A DNA stretch of 26,306 nucleotides, taken from contig JAKEHC010000161.1 of the NCBI GenBank assembly GCA_022615255.1, positions 1-26,306 on the forward strand. The letters are read 5' to 3'. Shown piece after piece: positions 23,851 through 26,306 of the stretch (its first letter is position 1; each line of letters begins with the position of its first letter). The position numbers and the translations under genes are program-made. The notes beneath the pieces are model-generated. The model saw only the letters and a program-made list of their open reading frames with translations, was not told the DNA's origin and searched no databases. This DNA is from Candidatus Dadabacteria bacterium. Its GTDB lineage: Bacteria > Desulfobacterota_D > UBA1144 > Nemesobacterales > CSP1-2.

Positions 23851-24727
23851 TGTCGGTTTCCCCCTCAGCTTCACTCACGTCGTCAGAATAAGCAACGGGA
23901 ATCGTTTTCTCTTCCGATTCGATTTCACCTCCATATTCCTTAAAGACAAATACTTTTCTTTCTATTATTACCGGTGTCTTTTCCTCTTCTTTCTTTATAA
24001 TCTCCCCAGCCATAACCCTCTGATCGTAAATATGTCTTCCTTCAATGCATCCATCAGCAATCTTTGATGTGAAAAGCTTTATTGCCCTTATGGCATCGTC
24101 ATTGCCGGGAATGGCGAAGTCTGCGCTTGACGGGTCACAGTTAGTGTCTATCACGGCTACAACAGGTATTCCCAGCTTTTTTGCTTCACGAACAGCGGTG
24201 TATTCCTTCTTTATGTCAATCACGAATAGCGCTTCTGGAATTCTTTTCATGTTAACAACGCCGTTTAAAAGATATTCCAGCTTCTGAATTTCCCTTTTTA
24301 ATCCCTTTGCCTCTTTCTTAGGAAGTAAGTCCATTTGCTTTTCTTCCTCCATCTTTTTCAACTCAAGTAGATAATCAACCCTTGAGCGAATGGTGCCAAA
24401 GTTGGTCAGTGTACCACCTAACCAGCGAGTATTGGCAAAAGGCATTCCAGCCCTTATAGCCTCTTCCGCTATAATGCCCTGTGCCTGCTTTTTTGTCCCC
24501 ACAAAAAGAACCTCGCCGCCGTCAGCCACTACGTTTTTTACAAAGTTATAAGCCATCTTAAACAGGTTAGCCGTTTGCTGAAGGTCTATTATATGTATCC
24601 CATTCCTGCTCCCAAATATGTACTGCTTCATTCTAGGGTTCCAGTGACTCATCTGATGCCCGAAGTGTACCCCAGCCTCAAGAAGCTGTTTCATGCTAAT
24701 TACTTCACCAACGTTGTTTTCTTCCAC
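23843..24727 (-). CDS. rpsB: 30S ribosomal protein S2
   Basis: The S2 signature starts ISMKQLLEAGVHFGHQMSHW, then YIFGSRNGIHIIDLQQT, LFVGTKKQAQ, NTRWLGGTLTNF and VIDTNCDPSSADFAIPGNDD. I place the start at GTG 24727 (294 aa): a perfect GGAGGAG (24734-24740) lies six bases upstream. The TTG at 24760 would put that site inside the gene. After the conserved end near IKLFTSKIADGCIEGR the protein carries an acidic tail of about 50 residues (IIKKEEEKTPVII to the end) not found in E. coli S2. It leads the rpsB-tsf-pyrH-frr operon. Confidence 0.96.
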   Translation of the reverse strand: MEENNVGEVISMKQLLEAGVHFGHQMSHWNPRMKQYIFGSRNGIHIIDLQQTANLFKMAYNFVKNVVADGGEVLFVGTKKQAQGIIAEEAIRAGMPFANTRWLGGTLTNFGTIRSRVDYLLELKKMEEEKQMDLLPKKEAKGLKREIQKLEYLLNGVVNMKRIPEALFVIDIKKEYTAVREAKKLGIPVVAVIDTNCDPSSADFAIPGNDDAIRAIKLFTSKIADGCIEGRHIYDQRVMAGEIIKKEEEKTPVIIERKVFVFKEYGGEIESEEKTIPVAYSDDVSEAEGETDNG

Positions 24728-24733
24728 AATCAA

Positions 24734-24740
24734 CTCCTCC
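24734..24740 (-). promoter_or_regulatory. Ribosome binding site that fixes the rpsB start
   Basis: GGAGGAG on the minus strand lies six bases before a GTG at 24727. It decides that start against the longer TTG-initiated frame. Confidence 0.75.
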
Positions 24741-24774
24741 ACTTTCGAAGTTAAAATCAAATATTATCCTAATT

Positions 24775-24833
24775 TTAATAACATAAAAAACCTATATTTT
24801 CAAGTTGAAACCACACACGCCGTATGTTAACAT
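24775..24833. promoter_or_regulatory. Back-to-back divergent promoters for rpsB operon and sucD
   Basis: A 13-base palindrome TTTCAAGTTGAAA (24798-24810) supplies a TTGAAA -35 box on each strand. On the minus strand a 17-base spacer leads to TATTAA (24775-24780) toward rpsB. On the plus strand a 17-base spacer leads to TAACAT (24828-24833) toward sucD. Both -10 boxes are 4/6 matches. The symmetry and equal spacers make the pair credible. Confidence 0.45.
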
Positions 24834-24878
24834 TCAAGGCCTATTCGTTATTACAATTCATATGGGAGCCGAAAATTA

Positions 24879-25748
24879 ATGAGCATTCTAGTAAATCAAG
24901 ACTCTCGCGTTGTGGTACAAGGTATTACGGGAAGCGCTGGGCTTTTTCATGCCACCCAATGCCGTGAATACGGAACGAAGGTCGTAGGCGGTGTTACACC
25001 AGGAAAGGGCGGAACGGATGTGGATGGTTTCCCTGTGTTCAATACCGTATTTGACGCCGTTAAAGAAACTAAAGCAAACACATCGCTAATATTTGTCCCT
25101 GCGCCATTTGCGGCAGATGCTATAGTCGAAGCCGTTGACGCAGGGATTAAACTCGTCGTTTGCATAACAGAAGGAATCCCTACCCTTGATATGATAAAGG
25201 TCAAAAGGTATATGGAAGGCAAAAAAGTGAGACTTATAGGACCAAACTGCCCGGGTGTTATGACACCTGGCGAGGCAAAGGTCGGGATAATGCCAGGATA
25301 CATTCACCTTCCAGGAAGAATAGGGGTAATCTCAAGGAGCGGAACACTGACATATGAAGCAGTCTGGCAGCTAACGAATCTAGGCATCGGTCAGTCAACT
25401 TGTGTTGGAATCGGCGGCGACCCGGTTGTTGGCTCTACCTTTATTGATATCTTAAAACTATTTGAGAAGGATAAAGAAACGGATGCCGTTGTTTTGATAG
25501 GAGAAATAGGAGGGAGCGCAGAAGAAGAAGCGGCACAGTACATAAAGAAGAAATTCGGCAAGCCTGTTGTGGCTTTCATAGCCGGCTCCACCGCTCCCAA
25601 AGGAAAGCGTATGGGCCACGCGGGAGCGATAATTTCAGGGAGCTCTGGAACGGCAAAGGATAAGATTACCGCCCTAGAGCATGCAGGTATAAGAGTATCT
25701 CCAAGCCCGGCAGAGATAGGAGAAACCATCAAACAAGTGCTTAGTTGA
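24879..25748 (+). CDS. sucD: Succinyl-CoA synthetase (ADP/GDP-forming) alpha subunit
   Basis: The 289-aa subunit binds CoA and carries the phosphorylated His of the TCA-cycle enzyme that couples succinyl-CoA cleavage to nucleotide triphosphate. CoA-binding motifs are QGITGSAGLFHATQ (14-27), PAPFAADAI and RLIGPNCPGVMTPGE. The active-site His is H247 in GKRMGHAGAIISGSSG, one residue from E. coli H246. GGGAG lies 10 bases before the ATG. The beta subunit gene sucC, normally just upstream, is absent: the rpsB operon is there instead, divergent. Close homologues include citryl-CoA synthetase small subunit, but the length fits SucD. Confidence 0.95.
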   Translation: MSILVNQDSRVVVQGITGSAGLFHATQCREYGTKVVGGVTPGKGGTDVDGFPVFNTVFDAVKETKANTSLIFVPAPFAADAIVEAVDAGIKLVVCITEGIPTLDMIKVKRYMEGKKVRLIGPNCPGVMTPGEAKVGIMPGYIHLPGRIGVISRSGTLTYEAVWQLTNLGIGQSTCVGIGGDPVVGSTFIDILKLFEKDKETDAVVLIGEIGGSAEEEAAQYIKKKFGKPVVAFIAGSTAPKGKRMGHAGAIISGSSGTAKDKITALEHAGIRVSPSPAEIGETIKQVLS

Positions 25749-26119
25749 GTTCAATGGATTAATCTCGATTTATGCATTGTACCGGATAGTATAAGCAAAT
25801 TGCCACAGAATCCCAGTTAGAATGAAAGGCTAAAACCTTCCTCTACAATTTGTGGCGGAAACCTTCAGGTTTCCAAAAAGAAGCTTTGCTCATCGCACGC
25901 TCTTTAAAAAAGCGGAGAATAAAATCAAATCCACCCTCACCCTCCTTCACGAAAGGAGGGAATAAAAAGTCTCCCTTTTCAAAAGGGAGATTTAGAGGGA
26001 TTTCATGATAGGCTTCCACAAGGAAGCTCCTATGGAGGCTAAACTTTTCTCTACGCTTTGTTGCATGGTTTAAACGTACTGTAGAGACGACCCGCCGGGT
26101 CGTCTCTACATCTCAAACA
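25749..26119. repeat. Gene-free stretch with a cluster of palindromes
   Basis: No credible ORF lies in these 371 bases. Four inverted repeats stand in a row. GGAAACCT and AGGTTTCC are at 25857-25874. CCCTCCTT and AAGGAGGG are at 25940-25960. TCTCCCTTTT and AAAAGGGAGA surround one base at 25970-25990. An imperfect pair, ATAGGCTTCC with GGAAGCTCCTAT, is at 26008-26033. A fifth, longer hairpin is listed separately. They lack T-tracts and resemble the small repetitive palindromes that fill intergenic space in many environmental bacteria. Copy number in this genome cannot be judged from the window. Confidence 0.6.
26080..26110. repeat. Perfect 14-bp-stem hairpin next to the DGR-like gene end
   Basis: TGTAGAGACGACCC (26080-26093) and GGGTCGTCTCTACA (26097-26110) are exact inverted copies around GCC. 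The hairpin begins nine bases beyond the stop codon of the minus-strand gene at 26120. DGR variable regions are often followed by a hairpin or cruciform that helps mutagenic homing. However, GTAGAGACG palindromes are also common dispersed repeats, so either reading fits. Confidence 0.8.
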
Positions 26120-26306
26120 TCAACGGTTACGAGCGCAGCGGAAGCCGAGAACGTCGCCCGAGCCCGAGGGCGAAGTGATGGCACTGAGCGCGAAGACACC
26201 AGCGAACGAGCCGGACAGGAAGGCGCCGCCGCGGTTGAGCGCCGCAGGAAATCCGTCAGCCTCAGGGGATGCCTCATCTATGCCACCCATTAAGTCAATG
26301 CCGTAA
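26120..26306 (-). CDS. C-terminal end of a C-type-lectin-fold / FGE-like protein resembling a DGR variable protein (partial)
   Basis: On the minus strand an open frame enters from the right edge and stops with TGA at 26120-26122, giving the last 61 aa. The sequence runs YGIDLMGGIDEASPEADG, FPAALNRGGAFLSGSFAGVF, then ALSAITSPSGSGDVLGFRCARNR. The RGG, AGVFAL and GFRCAR blocks are the conserved skeleton of the C-terminal lectin-fold domain in DGR target proteins, related to formylglycine-generating-enzyme domains. The residues between them (A, F, L, S, S, F, S, A, I, G, G, D) occupy the positions that vary in those proteins. Most of these codons are NNC, as expected if AAC codons in a template repeat were mutated at adenines, and the coding strand here is very poor in A. 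GC is far above the rest of the window. An ordinary SUMF1-type domain is the alternative. No reverse transcriptase or template repeat is visible. Confidence 0.65.
   Translation of the reverse strand, partial: YGIDLMGGIDEASPEADGFPAALNRGGAFLSGSFAGVFALSAITSPSGSGDVLGFRCARNR

Noticed and set aside
24947..25732. Minus-strand open frames of 73-118 codons over sucD
   Set aside because: They mirror the codon bias of sucD on the other strand; sucD itself has intact motifs throughout.
25857..25874. Rho-independent terminator for sucD
   Set aside because: The hairpin is followed by A rather than T on the plus strand, so it fits a palindromic repeat better.
25749..26119. DGR template repeat or CRISPR array in the palindrome-rich gap
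   Set aside because: No segment resembles the variable region at 26120 and onward, and the palindromes differ from each other with no regular spacers.

Overview
The window is about 26.3 kb of an AT-rich (by eye about 40% GC) bacterial chromosome. It carries almost only core genes, with short spacers and several stop/start overlaps. A Gram-negative envelope is implied by RseP, CtpA with a YibQ-type deacetylase, and UppS/Dxr. The rpsU-dnaG-rpoD and rpsB-tsf-pyrH-frr orders, a HemQ-type chlorite-dismutase-family protein and the archease/RtcB pair suggest a deltaproteobacterium-like or related free-living lineage. I cannot name a taxon with confidence.

Left part (1-9.3 kb): the 5' end of a 5S rRNA lies at the left edge on the minus strand, with its own sigma70-type promoter and no 23S gene upstream. 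Next comes a XerC/D-like tyrosine recombinase that appears to lack the first catalytic arginine. The macromolecular synthesis operon rpsU-dnaG-rpoD follows on the minus strand, with a terminator-like hairpin between rpsU and dnaG. Further right on the same strand are a small charged protein, a YibQ-type divergent polysaccharide deacetylase, the CtpA protease, and a transketolase split into two overlapping genes behind a near-consensus promoter.

Middle (9.4-21.7 kb): a small membrane protein, uppS, dxr and rseP (plus strand) form an isoprenoid/envelope cluster without cdsA. RseP has three PDZ domains, one inserted where the cytoplasmic loop should be. Then come a Tat-exported beta-carbonic anhydrase of visibly higher GC, a HemQ-like protein, a metallo-beta-lactamase-fold hydrolase (all minus), a secreted lysozyme-like protein, archease and the RNA ligase RtcB (a known functional pair), serS, an unlisted 57-aa ORF, and a geranylgeranyl-reductase-family flavoprotein.

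Right part (21.9-26.3 kb): rpsB-tsf-pyrH-frr runs on the minus strand. It is divergent from sucD, and the two candidate promoters meet at a palindrome of back-to-back -35 boxes. sucD has no sucC beside it. After sucD comes a 371-bp gene-free stretch full of palindromes. At the right edge is the GC-rich C-terminal end of a minus-strand gene whose sequence looks like the variable region of a diversity-generating retroelement (DGR) target protein. A perfect 14-bp-stem hairpin lies nine bases after its stop codon. This edge is the most interesting part of the window; the reverse transcriptase and template repeat, if they exist, are outside it.
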